Assembly (NCBI RefSeq): GCF_019100565.1
Contig: NZ_JAHRID010000003.1
Span: forward strand, 434,001 to 498,000
Reading direction: 5' to 3'
Origin: Arsukibacterium indicum
GTDB lineage: Bacteria; Pseudomonadota; Gammaproteobacteria; Enterobacterales; Alteromonadaceae
DNA: 64,000 bases
Below, in pieces: positions 36,853 to 46,458 of the stretch. How positions within the stretch are numbered: the stretch's first letter is position 1; each line of letters opens with the position of its first letter. The position numbers were made by a program, and so were the translations under genes. The notes beneath the pieces were generated by a model. That model was given only the letters and a program-made list of their open reading frames with translations. It had not been told where the DNA came from and did no database searches.

Positions 36853-37222
36853 AAGCGGTTTCCTGCAGTTCTGTGTGGTATTTTAATAGGCAGCTAATTG
36901 TAAAACAAAAGCCTGCTGATAGCAGTGCTGCCTTCAGTAATTTAGAGAAATAGGTCTGTGACGGGCAGCAATTAAGCTCGTTATACCACACAGCAGGCAC
37001 ATACCGGGCTGGAACTGCGCTAACCTGCTGGCCCGGCAATAGCGGCTGTAGAACTTACCCAACAACCTGAATATATTGCACTGATGCTGTAACCCCGGAG
37101 CCTGCTTCATTTAAAACCTATTAATAACAACATGATAGGCATTAAAAGCCTGGCACCATGTTTGCAACCCTATTGTTGTTCGCCAAGAACATTAATGTTC
37201 AACCTTACATAAGGAGGCAGTA
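36853..37222. other. Intergenic region without a gene
   Basis: A 370-base gap between the divergent ThrE-type and EF-hand genes. A 66-codon minus-strand frame here has no coding character. I see the ribosome site AAGGAGG for the EF-hand gene at 37210-37216 and no clear repeat or operator copy. Confidence 0.6.
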
Positions 37223-37597
37223 ATGATTAAGCACACAACTTTTTTCACCACTTTGTTGCTGGCAAGCAGCATGGCATTCGCTGCGAATACGTTTGAAACC
37301 GCCGACACTAACCGCGATAGCATGGTGTCTGCAGCTGAATATCAGCGTTATGTATTTGATTACGATGTCTATACCAAACGGGACACTAACAATGACAGCT
37401 TATTGAATGAAGAAGAGCTGGGCATTTCAGTATTTGATGCCGATGATTTCAGCAGCTGGGATGCCGACGGCGATACCTACCTGACCTACGACGAGCTTAA
37501 TATCTCCCTGTTTGACTACTACGATGAAGATGACAGTGGTTACCTGGATAATGATGAATGGAACAAGGCCAGCGATGACGGCTGGTTCGATATGTAA
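37223..37597 (+). CDS. Exported EF-hand calcium-binding protein
   Basis: 124 residues with a signal peptide (about 1-20, SMAFAAN). Four EF-hand loops follow in tandem: DTNRDSMVSAAE, DTNNDSLLNEEE, DADGDTYLTYDE and DEDDSGYLDNDE. Each has acidic residues at positions 1, 3, 5 and 12 or close to it; the last is slightly shifted. Very acidic overall, no catalytic domain. Probably a periplasmic calcium buffer or sensor; partner unknown. Very strong ribosome site (AAGGAGGCAGTA). Followed by a clear terminator. Confidence 0.9.
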   Translation: MIKHTTFFTTLLLASSMAFAANTFETADTNRDSMVSAAEYQRYVFDYDVYTKRDTNNDSLLNEEELGISVFDADDFSSWDADGDTYLTYDELNISLFDYYDEDDSGYLDNDEWNKASDDGWFDM

Positions 37598-37636
37598 CCG
37601 CCATTCAGCTCTAACTATTGCAGTTCTGAATATAAT

Positions 37637-37667
37637 AAGGCCTGGTACATACCAGGCCTTTATTTTA
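37637..37667 (+). terminator. Rho-independent terminator after the EF-hand gene
   Basis: AAGGCCTGGT/ACCAGGCCTT, a 10-bp perfect stem with a 4-base loop, followed by TATTTT. It also lies 45 bases past the end of the opposite-strand chemoreceptor gene and could serve both. Confidence 0.85.
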
Positions 37668-37711
37668 ACCCTTGATAATCCTGTCTGATTAACAAGGGCA
37701 GTAGCAACTGA

Positions 37712-39289
37712 CTAGCTGCGGCCACGCACGGTAAAACGTTTAATAATTGAGCGCACATCTGCTACCGTTGCACTTAGCCGGGTATTAGATTGCAACGAGT
37801 TGTTCGCCGATGTTTTCGTGCTGGCGGCACCATCTGCTATCTCGACAATTTGCTGATTGATATGGTCAGCCACGGTACTTTGCTCTTCAACTGCGGCAGA
37901 CATTTGTAAAGTTGACTCGGTTATCTGCCCCACCGCAGTGTTGATAGACTCCAGCGCTTGCCGGGTCTGCTCAACAATATCCACCCCACGGGTTGCCGCC
38001 TGTTCACCGGTTTGAGAAATATTTACTGCGTTAGTTGCGCGCTGGGTCAGCACTTCTACGATTTTATGAATTTTGTCTGTCGATTCGCGTGTTTTCAATG
38101 CTAATGAGCGAACTTCATCAGCGACAACGCTAAAACCACGACCTTGCTCTCCGGCGCGTGCTGCTTCTATCGCTGCATTGAGCGCCAGTAAATTGGTCTG
38201 ATCAGCAATTGAGGAAATGATAGACGCCGCCTGACCAATTTCAGTAGTAGATTCGGATAACTCCCTGACGGTCCTGGCAATAGAGGCCACCGAATCGCTT
38301 AACTGATCAATGGCCGTTTTTGCGTCTTTTGCCAGGCCGGCACCGTCGCGAACATTGTTCAGCGCATTTTTGGCACTCTGGGCATTCGCTTCAACGTTAC
38401 CCGCCACCTCCTGAATGGCGGCGGACATCTCGGTGATTGCAGAAGCCACAAGTTGTGTTGCGTTTTCCTGATGCTCTGTAGCCGCGAACGTTACTTTGGT
38501 TTCTTTTAAGGTTTCGCCAACAATGTTGTCCAGCGTTACCGCAGCATCTTCTATCCGGGTTAATGCGGTGCGACTTCTGGCGATTTCACATGCCAGCGCC
38601 AGCCTGGCTCTGGCGCTGCTGACATCTGCATTAAAGTAGGTTTGTGCCACCATACTATTGCTATACGAGGCAGGGCTGATATCCAGTAATGATTGCCACT
38701 CGGCTCGCCGTTTCAGGATCACCCAGCCCGCAGAAACCACAGTTGAAGTCAGTGCCAGTGCCGCAACAGGCAAAGAGGCTAAATAAGCAATACCAGCAGT
38801 TGCCAGTAAGCCCGGAACAACAACCGGCGATGCTACTGCTGCAGTGGCAGCAAAATCCGCCATGCCTGATACCGCGGCTTTACCAGCGCTGATCCGTTGG
38901 TAAGCCTGTTCTGCCCGGGTAACTTCATCCGGCAGCGCAGCAACCCGCACCGATTCATAGCCAACGATTTTATTAGCGTCATATACCGGGGTAACAAAGG
39001 CACTAACCCAATAGTGATCACCATTTTTCCGTCGGTTTTTAACCAGACCCATCCAGACATTGCCTGACGATATGGTTTGCCACATTTCTTTAAACACCGA
39101 GGGCGGCATATCCGGATGGCGAATCATATTATGGGGTTGACCAATCAGTTGCTCCCGGCTAAAGCCACTGACCTCAGCAAAAGCATCATTGCAGTAGGTA
39201 ATATGGCCACGGCTATCTGTGCCTGAAATCAGGCGATAACTGGCTGGAAACGGGTAATCTTTTTGGGTAACAGGCTGATTGACTCTCAT
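37712..39289 (-). CDS. Aer-like methyl-accepting chemotaxis protein with PAS domain
   Basis: 525 residues. PAS domain at about 20-130 ([20 protein letters not shown], then MIRHPDMP), as in the redox sensor Aer. A hydrophobic hairpin at about 150-190 anchors it in the membrane without a periplasmic domain. The signalling tip is intact: [19 protein letters not shown] ... [15 protein letters not shown]. It should report cellular redox or oxygen state to CheA/CheW; no che genes are in the window. Confidence 0.93.
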   Translation of the reverse strand: MRVNQPVTQKDYPFPASYRLISGTDSRGHITYCNDAFAEVSGFSREQLIGQPHNMIRHPDMPPSVFKEMWQTISSGNVWMGLVKNRRKNGDHYWVSAFVTPVYDANKIVGYESVRVAALPDEVTRAEQAYQRISAGKAAVSGMADFAATAAVASPVVVPGLLATAGIAYLASLPVAALALTSTVVSAGWVILKRRAEWQSLLDISPASYSNSMVAQTYFNADVSSARARLALACEIARSRTALTRIEDAAVTLDNIVGETLKETKVTFAATEHQENATQLVASAITEMSAAIQEVAGNVEANAQSAKNALNNVRDGAGLAKDAKTAIDQLSDSVASIARTVRELSESTTEIGQAASIISSIADQTNLLALNAAIEAARAGEQGRGFSVVADEVRSLALKTRESTDKIHKIVEVLTQRATNAVNISQTGEQAATRGVDIVEQTRQALESINTAVGQITESTLQMSAAVEEQSTVADHINQQIVEIADGAASTKTSANNSLQSNTRLSATVADVRSIIKRFTVRGRS

Positions 39290-39439
39290 AGCATCCCTTT
39301 TTGTGGCCGGCAGATGGAAACAGATACACCTTTACTGCGCTAACTATAGCAGATATATCATAGTGTTATTGTCATCAATTTAACGCAGAAAATTGGTGGC
39401 AAGAAAAGTAGGGCCAGATAACAGTTAAAACAGCAGGCA

Positions 39440-39793
39440 CTACTGGCGCAATATTTTTGCCATGGCTTTGCCTTTGGCCAGCTCGTCTATCAGCTTATCT
39501 AAATAGCGTATGTTGCGCATAAGCGGGTCGGCGACTTCCTCTACCCGCACGCCACATACCACGCCTTTAATTAGCGAGCAGTTCGGGTTCATGGCAGGTG
39601 CCTGGGCAAAAAAAGTAGCAAAGTCATGCTGCAGGGCTATATGCTGCTCCAGCCCGGCCTGGCTGTAGCCGGTAAGCCAGCAGATAATCTGGTCAACCTC
39701 AGCTTTAGTGCGGTTTTTGCGCTCGGCTTTTTGCACATACATTGGATAAACCTTGGCAAAGGCCATGTTAAAAATACGGTGGTCAGCCGCCAC
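39440..39793 (-). CDS. DUF2200 family protein
   Basis: 117 residues. The core [20 protein letters not shown] and [18 protein letters not shown] are the DUF2200 signature. Start is a GTG at 39793 overlapping the protease stop by one base (TAGTG); the later ATG would remove conserved N-terminal residues (HRIFNMAF). Function unknown. The overlap implies translational coupling to the protease gene, perhaps by chance of genome packing. Confidence 0.88.
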   Translation of the reverse strand: MAADHRIFNMAFAKVYPMYVQKAERKNRTKAEVDQIICWLTGYSQAGLEQHIALQHDFATFFAQAPAMNPNCSLIKGVVCGVRVEEVADPLMRNIRYLDKLIDELAKGKAMAKILRQ

Positions 39794-40599
39794 TACAGCT
39801 GCGCCGAAATAATACTTTCAATCCACTGTTGATAATGGCTCAGCCGAACATTGCAACTGACTTGACCATACCGCCCGGGAGTTCTGTTAGTGCTTTGTAG
39901 ATCACTCCATGAAGTGAGCCCAGCCAACAACCACTCCTGCTCAGCTTCAATCAGAACTGGCCCGCCGCTGTCGCCACTACCTGATCCGCCTTCAAGAGGC
40001 AAAGCATCCGCTGGGTTGTCGAACACATAGCAAAACCAGCGACCATCGGCACTGCTGACTGTGTTGTAAGCACGACGAAGTTCTGTGCGGTGAGAGCTAC
40101 TGAATTCATAGCCACCCACGCCGTTACCGGTAGCGCCTTTGCCTATAACTTTAACAGTTTGGCCGAACTCATTGTTGCTATTGTAGATAGCCACAGGAGG
40201 GATATCAGTTATGGGTTGTGCCAATTTCAGCAGGGCGATGTCATCTGAGGAAGCGAGCAGAGCTCTGAAAAGTGTCCAATCCCAGGTAGCCAGCGCTTGC
40301 TGTAGCAGCTGTTGCGGCGGTGCTTTGTAGCCGGAATGGATCTCGATGCGTTCAACAGCTCTGGCTATACCGCCAACCATTATCTGTTTGATTTCAGATT
40401 GCCAACTGATCGCATGAGCAGCAGTAATAACCCACTGCGGCGCAATCAATACGCCATGTCCCTCACCAGGCATGTCGGCCAGAGCAGGAAACTCAGTTGC
40501 CTGAACCCGATACTTCGAATCATCGACGTCGTGCCGAATAACGATTGCACTTGCGCTGAAAGATACGACAAGCAGGGTGAAAAACAAAATTCGAGGCAT
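39793..40599 (-). CDS. Secreted trypsin-like serine protease (S1 family)
   Basis: 268 residues. Signal peptide about 1-18 ([10 protein letters not shown]). The catalytic triad is intact: His in VITAAHAIS, Asp in [12 protein letters not shown] and Ser in [13 protein letters not shown]. Between them, FCYVFD and VSCNVRL hold cysteines that may pair. It would act in the periplasm or outside the cell. Followed directly by DUF2200. Confidence 0.92.
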   Translation of the reverse strand: MPRILFFTLLVVSFSASAIVIRHDVDDSKYRVQATEFPALADMPGEGHGVLIAPQWVITAAHAISWQSEIKQIMVGGIARAVERIEIHSGYKAPPQQLLQQALATWDWTLFRALLASSDDIALLKLAQPITDIPPVAIYNSNNEFGQTVKVIGKGATGNGVGGYEFSSSHRTELRRAYNTVSSADGRWFCYVFDNPADALPLEGGSGSGDSGGPVLIEAEQEWLLAGLTSWSDLQSTNRTPGRYGQVSCNVRLSHYQQWIESIISAQL

Positions 40600-40645
40600 T
40601 TAGGTTTCCTTTGGTAGTCCCTTTGAAGGCGCATTGGGAGGCCTG

Positions 40646-41161
40646 TTATACGTATTTTTTTAATGTATTTAAAAGCTCTTCTTTAAGCTCATCAGATTTC
40701 AATGACTCACTATTGAAAATTAATGCTAAAACCTTGTCCACAAATATATATATTGAACCGTTGACCTCTTCAACACGTTCTACGACGTCCCAGTTATAAA
40801 AGCTGTGGCCATACCGATGGATTTCTTTTATACCATCAGCACTAACCTCAAACTCCTTGTTACCAATCATTATCCCATTTTCGTTAGGGGTGAAGCATTG
40901 CGCGGCCTTTACTTCCATCAGTTTGCTAAGAGCAACATAGGCAAAAAAAGGAATTGATACTGTCAAAATAGAAACGAAAAAATTTTTCTCTATTTCACCA
41001 GACTGAAATTGAAAAAAAGTCATAAAACTAAAAGCCAACACTAACCAAAGAAGTAGATTTTTAAGCATTGGTAGCCAAGTATACGATTTAAGCACTTTAG
41101 ACGCTGTATATGCGTAGAAAGCATCATAGTCAGCTTTTGATGTTACAACTTTAAAGTTCAT
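40646..41161 (-). CDS. YcxB-like membrane protein
   Basis: 171 residues from the ATG at 41161 with GGAGAG upstream; the frame opens at 41173. Two membrane helices (about 33-52 and 63-84) are followed by a C-terminal soluble domain (GIKEIHRYGHSFYNWDVVERVEE) typical of YcxB family proteins, unknown function. The gene is visibly richer in A+T than its neighbours, so it may have been acquired. Confidence 0.78.
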   Translation of the reverse strand: MNFKVVTSKADYDAFYAYTASKVLKSYTWLPMLKNLLLWLVLAFSFMTFFQFQSGEIEKNFFVSILTVSIPFFAYVALSKLMEVKAAQCFTPNENGIMIGNKEFEVSADGIKEIHRYGHSFYNWDVVERVEEVNGSIYIFVDKVLALIFNSESLKSDELKEELLNTLKKYV

Positions 41162-41316
41162 AGGACTCTCCACAATATGAGATACGAGTTATACCGCCAA
41201 CCGCGGCCGAGAGTAGCGTGGCGGATGGGGGCTGCAGCGAAGCAACTTACCAAAAAACAACCCCAGTACAAACTGAGATTGCCGTTTGGTAAAGGTAATT
41301 TATAAAAAGGGAAGGC

Positions 41317-43740
41317 TTAGTGAACCTGCAGTTGCAGCGTTTCGCCCTGCCAGTGGGTTTTAACTTTTAGCTGCTTGCTGGCTTTATCGTAGTACGCCAC
41401 GTTTTGCTGGCGGGCGAAGCGCTGGGGTTGGGCGACGATGGCGATAAACTGGCCATTTACCGTAACCCTGTCTGCTTTGCCAGGCTGATTATGCAGCACT
41501 ACCGTTAACTCGCGGCTATCTGGCTTGCCCTGGTACTCACCAACACTGCGGCTAAATTCCAGCTTCAGGCCACTCTCATCATCCAGCGCATAAAAGTTTA
41601 ATAACTCATAGTTACCGTTTTCAGAGCTATTGGCGCTGCTGCCATCGTCTTCATACATCTGGCCTTTGGCGCAAGTTACGCTGCTGTCGGCATAGTAATG
41701 CACGGTAAGCTTTTGTGAGCTGTAGTCTTTGGTGCTGGCCATTGGCTCAACCATTGGCACAAAGCTGCCGGCTTTTACCAGCACCGGTATGGTATCGATA
41801 GTCACCGGCACCTCGGTTCGCTCACCGCCCTGATAACGCTTACCGCTGAAAAAGTCGAACCAGACGCCATCCGGCATATTCACCGGCCAGCTGCGCACAC
41901 CAGGCTTAGTTACCGGCGCCACTAAAAAGGCATCGCCCCACAGGTAACTGTTGGTTTCGTCCATAAAATCGCGGTTGGTTTCATCGAGGAAAAACAACGG
42001 CCGCATTAATGGCATACCGGTCTGGCTGTGCTGCCAGGCCATGGTGTATAAATAGGGTAATAACTGATAACGCAGGTTCAGGTACGGGCGCAGGGTGTCG
42101 ATAACCTGCTTGCTGTGAAACACCGGCTCCGGCGCAATATGCTCCTGGGCATGTGGCCGGTATACCGGCTGAAACACGCCGTATTGCAGCCAGCGGATGT
42201 ACAGCTCCGGATCAAAGGTTTCGCCGCCGGCAAAGCCGCCTAAATCAGAGTGAATATAGCCAAAACCAAACAGGCTCATTTGTAGCGCCAGCTCTACCTG
42301 CGGTTGCAGGCCGCCCCAGCTGCGGTCAACGTCGCCAGTCCACGGTACCATGCCATAACGCTGTGAGCCGAGGCTGCCGGCCCGCATCATAATAAATGGC
42401 CGGGTGTCGGCAAAGTTACGCTTATAACCGCGATACACCATTTCGGCCCAGCGATGGCCATAGGCATTGTGAATTTCATCGGCACTACCCAGCAAATGCT
42501 GAGTATCAGACGGATGCACTTCCGGCTCGCCTAAATCACCCCATACCCCGGCCACACCCTGCTCAGCCAGATCTTTATAAATTTGCCAGAACCAGTCGGC
42601 CGCCACCGGATTGAACACATCAATTAAGCCGGTATTACCAAAGTAAAAATCAAAGGTTTTTGGGCTACCATCAGGCGCTTTCGCCAGCACATCAGCGGCT
42701 ACGGCTTCCTGCCAGCGCTTTGAGCTGGTTAACACAAAAGGCTCCGTTACTAAAATGGTATTGACGCCATCGGCTTTAAAATCGGCCAGCATTTGCTCCG
42801 GCTGCGGAAAAGCTTCGCGATCCCAGGCCAGGTTACCCATATGGCCCTTAATATCCGGGCCAAACCAGTATAAATCCAGCACTAAGGCATCCAGTGGCAG
42901 GCCCAGCTCACGGTATTTTTGCACCACCGCCCGCGCTTCGGCCTCGTTACGATAACCAAAACGAGAGGCATAGCTGCCCAGAGTCCAGCGTGCCGGCAGT
43001 GGCGGTTTGCCGCTTACGGTAAGGTAATTATCAATCAGCTCAGGAAAGCTGTCGCCCGCTACCACCAGGTAGGCACTACGGCCACCAACGGCACTGAATT
43101 CCAGAGTGTCGGCGGCGGTTTTACCTAAATCAATATGGCCTGTAGCAGAGTTATCAAACAACAGCATATATTTGTTGCTCGACATCACCCCGGCCAGGCT
43201 GAAATACATTTGTTCAGACTCTGTGCTGTAGCCATAGTGCGCTTTGTTATAAAGCGGCAGACGATGGCCGCGCCGGTCCATACCTAACACGCGCTGGCCG
43301 GCGCCAAACAGCTTTTCCTGCTCTGTTAAGCGGAATTTAAAACCAAGCTGGTTATTACTGCTGAAAAAGCCCGGTTGCTCTTCCGTAATAAGCTTATCGC
43401 CTTTATAAAAGCTCAGTTTAATGGGCGCTTTGGCAATTTTTATCCGCATATCTGCCGAACGGTACAGCAGGTGATCGCCGTTATCGGCCACCGTCAGCGT
43501 CAGTGGCGCCGGTGATGTGCCAATAGCGAAAGTCGGTAACTGCTTTACGCCTGCTGGCAGGTAATGCACCTCTGCTACCTGCGGCTGAAAAAAGGTAATG
43601 GCCAGCTCACCATCGCTGGTGGTTAACAACAACTGATTGCCCAACTGCCGGTGCGACTTATAGTCAGCCGCGGCCAGCCCGGTCGCCGCAAAAAAAGCCA
43701 GCACCGCCAGCAAGCGGCTAAATATTTCGAAATGGCGCAT
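41317..43740 (-). CDS. Exported GH31 alpha-glucosidase
   Basis: 807 residues. Signal peptide about 1-25 (FFAATGLAAADY). The nucleophile region GVWGDLGEPEVHPSD (residue about 397) and the later GDVDRSWGGLQ match GH31; FGFGYIHSDLGGFAGG is also conserved. The C-terminal part is the usual beta-sandwich pair. It would release glucose from the non-reducing ends of maltodextrins or isomalto-oligosaccharides in the periplasm. Starts three bases after the stop of the GH13 gene, whose last codons carry its ribosome site (CAGGAG), so the two are one operon. Confidence 0.93.
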   Translation of the reverse strand: MRHFEIFSRLLAVLAFFAATGLAAADYKSHRQLGNQLLLTTSDGELAITFFQPQVAEVHYLPAGVKQLPTFAIGTSPAPLTLTVADNGDHLLYRSADMRIKIAKAPIKLSFYKGDKLITEEQPGFFSSNNQLGFKFRLTEQEKLFGAGQRVLGMDRRGHRLPLYNKAHYGYSTESEQMYFSLAGVMSSNKYMLLFDNSATGHIDLGKTAADTLEFSAVGGRSAYLVVAGDSFPELIDNYLTVSGKPPLPARWTLGSYASRFGYRNEAEARAVVQKYRELGLPLDALVLDLYWFGPDIKGHMGNLAWDREAFPQPEQMLADFKADGVNTILVTEPFVLTSSKRWQEAVAADVLAKAPDGSPKTFDFYFGNTGLIDVFNPVAADWFWQIYKDLAEQGVAGVWGDLGEPEVHPSDTQHLLGSADEIHNAYGHRWAEMVYRGYKRNFADTRPFIMMRAGSLGSQRYGMVPWTGDVDRSWGGLQPQVELALQMSLFGFGYIHSDLGGFAGGETFDPELYIRWLQYGVFQPVYRPHAQEHIAPEPVFHSKQVIDTLRPYLNLRYQLLPYLYTMAWQHSQTGMPLMRPLFFLDETNRDFMDETNSYLWGDAFLVAPVTKPGVRSWPVNMPDGVWFDFFSGKRYQGGERTEVPVTIDTIPVLVKAGSFVPMVEPMASTKDYSSQKLTVHYYADSSVTCAKGQMYEDDGSSANSSENGNYELLNFYALDDESGLKLEFSRSVGEYQGKPDSRELTVVLHNQPGKADRVTVNGQFIAIVAQPQRFARQQNVAYYDKASKQLKVKTHWQGETLQLQVH

Positions 43741-43742
43741 GT

Positions 43743-45704
43743 TTACTCCTGATACTGCACACGATACACCACTGAGCCCAGCGGCGGCAGAGCAATATTA
43801 ACCTGCCCAACGCCATTTGTAACCCGCAGCTCAGCCACGCTGTCTGTTAACTGACCTGCCAGGCTATAGTTGCCATCGCCTAGCTGCCACTGGCTAATCA
43901 GTTCGGCCGGAACAATCAAACTAAACTCTACCGCCTGCTCTGCATTAAAGTTGCTAACTACCAGCAACTGTTGGTCGTCTTGCTGATGGGAGTGGGTGTA
44001 CCTGGCAAAAGCCAGTTGCTGCTCGCTGTACGCGCTGTTATTTGCCAGATTGGCACTGTGCAGTTCAAAGTAGCCGCCCATCAGTGCCGGCGCACTGGCA
44101 CTAAATTGCATTAACCGGGTATAGAAGTTGCGCAGCGCCGCTTCATCTTCACTAAGGGCACCACCATCAAATTTACCGCCATTCATCCAGCGCTGATGAT
44201 GCGGTACGCCAACATAATCAAAAATACTGGTGCGGGTCGGCTTACCAAAGCCGGCATCTTCTGCGCCCGGCTCACCAACATCTTGGCCAAAGTACAGCAT
44301 GGTGGGCGAGGTGCTGATCAACGCCGATACCACCATGGCCGGCATGCCCTTACGGGCATCACCGGCAAAATCGGGGCTGGCAATGCGCTGCTCATCATGG
44401 TTTTCCAGAAAGTGCAGCATATGGTGTTCAATATCAGCCATCCGCTGCTGAGTTTCTACCAACGCCGATGTCGGGCCTTTGCCCTGCATCACCAGCTTTA
44501 AACTGTCGTAAAACTCTACTTTGTCGTACAGGTAATCCATTAAGCCCAGTTTGATATAATCCCGATACAAATCAGGCTGATACACCTCGGCCAACAGGAA
44601 TGCATCAGGGTTAACCCGCTTAATATGCGAGTTTAAATAGCTCCAGAATTCTACCGGCACCATCTCGGCCATATCGTACCGAAAACCATCTACGCCAAAA
44701 TCCAACCAGTACAGCGTAATATCGCGAAATTTCAGCCAGGAATCAGGCACGTCTTTACCCTGCCAGAACTGATAATGAGCCTGCCAGTCTTTTTCAGCAT
44801 ACTCTGAGGGCAGCGTGTCAAAATCATAGCTACCATCCGGTCGCACGCCATAATTAATTTTCACCGTCTCGTACCAGTCATCAAACGCCGGCTGTGCTGC
44901 CCGTGCTCCATTACCGGTCCACTTCGCCGGGTTTTCGGCAAACTTACCGTCGGCCAGCGGATGCGGCTCGCCGCCTAACACTTTATAGCTGTCAGGCCAG
45001 GCTGGCACCTGAAACGATTGGCCCGGCACATAGTAGAAGTTGTTGTTGCGGGCATATTCAACAGTGCTGTTATCATTGGCACCAAAATCGGCTACGCCGT
45101 CAGGCTTAGCCAACGACTGATAATCACGCGCCACGTGGTTTGGCACAATATCTATCAGTACCTGCATACCATGCTTGTGAGTACGCTCAACCAGGGCTCT
45201 AAATTCGGCCAGCCGGTTAGCCGGGTCTTCAGCTAAGTCCGGATTAACGCTGTAATAGTCTTTTACCGCATAGGGCGAGCCGGCACGGCCTTTGACCACA
45301 TCCGGGTCATCCAGGCTGATGCCATAAGCGGTGTAATCATTAATCACCGCATGGTGTGGTACCCCGGTATACCAGATGTGGCTGGTACCCAGCTGCTTAA
45401 TGCCGGCTAATGCCTCATCGGTAAAGTCGTTAAACTTGCCAACACCGTTTTGTTCCAGGGTACCCCAGGGTTTATTGGTGGTATTGGTATTACCAAATAA
45501 GCGGGTAAACACCTGATACACCACCGGCTTACCTTGCCGGTTGCCTGCAGTTTGTTCGGCTTTCGGTTCAGGTTCGGCCTTCGCTGTGGCTTGTTCAGCC
45601 GGAGGCTGGCCGCAGCTGGTCAGGCCCAGTGCGGCAAAGGCTGCCAGCAAAAGCTTTAAACGGGGGCGAATTGTATTAGTTCTGGTGTTAGATTGCGTTG
45701 TCAT
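43743..45704 (-). CDS. GH13 alpha-amylase lipoprotein
   Basis: 653 residues from the ATG at 45704, after GGGGATACCGCA; the frame opens at 45800 but that part contains the operator. Lipobox LGLTSCGQP, then a Glu/Ala-rich spacer. The catalytic domain starts VVYQVFTRLFGNTN, a form seen in marine and Bacteroidetes amylases. Regions: DIVPNHVARDY (I), GFRYDMAEM with the nucleophile Asp (II), LLAEVYQPD (III) and FLENHDEQRI (IV). It should act on the cell surface or in the periplasm to shorten starch chains taken in by the TonB system. First gene of the operon with GH31. Confidence 0.92.
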   Translation of the reverse strand: MTTQSNTRTNTIRPRLKLLLAAFAALGLTSCGQPPAEQATAKAEPEPKAEQTAGNRQGKPVVYQVFTRLFGNTNTTNKPWGTLEQNGVGKFNDFTDEALAGIKQLGTSHIWYTGVPHHAVINDYTAYGISLDDPDVVKGRAGSPYAVKDYYSVNPDLAEDPANRLAEFRALVERTHKHGMQVLIDIVPNHVARDYQSLAKPDGVADFGANDNSTVEYARNNNFYYVPGQSFQVPAWPDSYKVLGGEPHPLADGKFAENPAKWTGNGARAAQPAFDDWYETVKINYGVRPDGSYDFDTLPSEYAEKDWQAHYQFWQGKDVPDSWLKFRDITLYWLDFGVDGFRYDMAEMVPVEFWSYLNSHIKRVNPDAFLLAEVYQPDLYRDYIKLGLMDYLYDKVEFYDSLKLVMQGKGPTSALVETQQRMADIEHHMLHFLENHDEQRIASPDFAGDARKGMPAMVVSALISTSPTMLYFGQDVGEPGAEDAGFGKPTRTSIFDYVGVPHHQRWMNGGKFDGGALSEDEAALRNFYTRLMQFSASAPALMGGYFELHSANLANNSAYSEQQLAFARYTHSHQQDDQQLLVVSNFNAEQAVEFSLIVPAELISQWQLGDGNYSLAGQLTDSVAELRVTNGVGQVNIALPPLGSVVYRVQYQE

Positions 45705-45777
45705 TGCGGTATCCCCTGCCACTGTGTTAACCCAGTAAGTTACCGCAGAATAACGGTAAATGGCTGCCTTTTTTTGG

Positions 45778-45791
45778 TGCATACGTATGCA
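45778..45791. promoter_or_regulatory. Candidate MalR-type operator (GH13-GH31 operon / diguanylate cyclase)
   Basis: TGCATACGTATGCA, a perfect 14-bp palindrome between the divergent GH13 (start 45704) and diguanylate cyclase (start 45874) genes, 74 and 83 bases from each. Confidence 0.8.
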
Positions 45792-45873
45792 TATCGACAA
45801 GGCGCTCCGCTATAACATTAATTGTCAATTGCTGCGAATGCTGGCTATAGTTAAAAACGAATGGAGAGGTTTC

Positions 45874-46458
45874 ATGGTAACCGTAGCTGAAGCCAGATTT
45901 CTAATTCTCGTTATTGCTTTACTCGCTTTAAAAATACGCATCCTGGCTGATCGCGATAGCCTGACCGGGCTATGGACCCGGCGCATTATGCATCAGCAGT
46001 TAATTAATCATGCCCGTAGCAGTGACCGCCACCAATCAGTATTTAGCGTGTTACTGATTGATCTGGATTATTTTAAAAATATTAACGATAAATTCGGTCA
46101 TCAAATAGGTGATCAAGCGTTAGTGCATGCCAGCCAGTGCTTTAAACAGGTTCTGCGGCCAGAAGATTGGCTGGCACGATATGGTGGAGAAGAGTTCCTG
46201 GTGCTGCTGCCAGATACCGACACGGCTAATGCCCGAATGATAGCTGAGCGCATTCGCCAGCAACTGGTTAAACAGCCCTTTACGCCGGCGGCAGGTTTGC
46301 TGTTAACTGCCAGTATTGGTGTAGCCACATACCATAATGGCGAAGATATTGAGCAGCTGATTGCTAAAGTTGACAGTGCGCTTTATCAGGCCAAAGCGCA
46401 GGGCCGAAATCAGGTATGTATAACAGAAAATCAAAGCAGTGATCTCAGCGCTAGTTAA
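45874..46458 (+). CDS. Diguanylate cyclase (GGDEF), minimal
   Basis: 194 residues from the ATG at 45874, with GGAGAGG nine bases upstream; the frame opens at 45760 but that runs through the operator. One hydrophobic helix (about 8-20) precedes a complete GGDEF domain: DSLTGLWTRR, LIDLDYFKNIND, active site GGEEF at 104-108 and the inhibitory I-site RPED (95-98) exactly five residues before it. It should make c-di-GMP with product inhibition. There is no sensory domain, so regulation may be by transcription. Its last eight bases overlap the end of the EAL-HDOD gene. Confidence 0.92.
   Translation: MVTVAEARFLILVIALLALKIRILADRDSLTGLWTRRIMHQQLINHARSSDRHQSVFSVLLIDLDYFKNINDKFGHQIGDQALVHASQCFKQVLRPEDWLARYGGEEFLVLLPDTDTANARMIAERIRQQLVKQPFTPAAGLLLTASIGVATYHNGEDIEQLIAKVDSALYQAKAQGRNQVCITENQSSDLSAS

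Noticed and set aside
36839-37039. 66-residue minus-strand frame in the ThrE/EF-hand gap
   Set aside because: Covers the upstream region of the exporter, no ribosome site, composition not protein-like.
45705-45873. Upstream extensions of the GH13 (to 45800) and diguanylate cyclase (from 45760) genes
   Set aside because: Both extensions cross each other and the operator; the internal starts have good ribosome sites and the GH13 signal peptide begins at the internal one.
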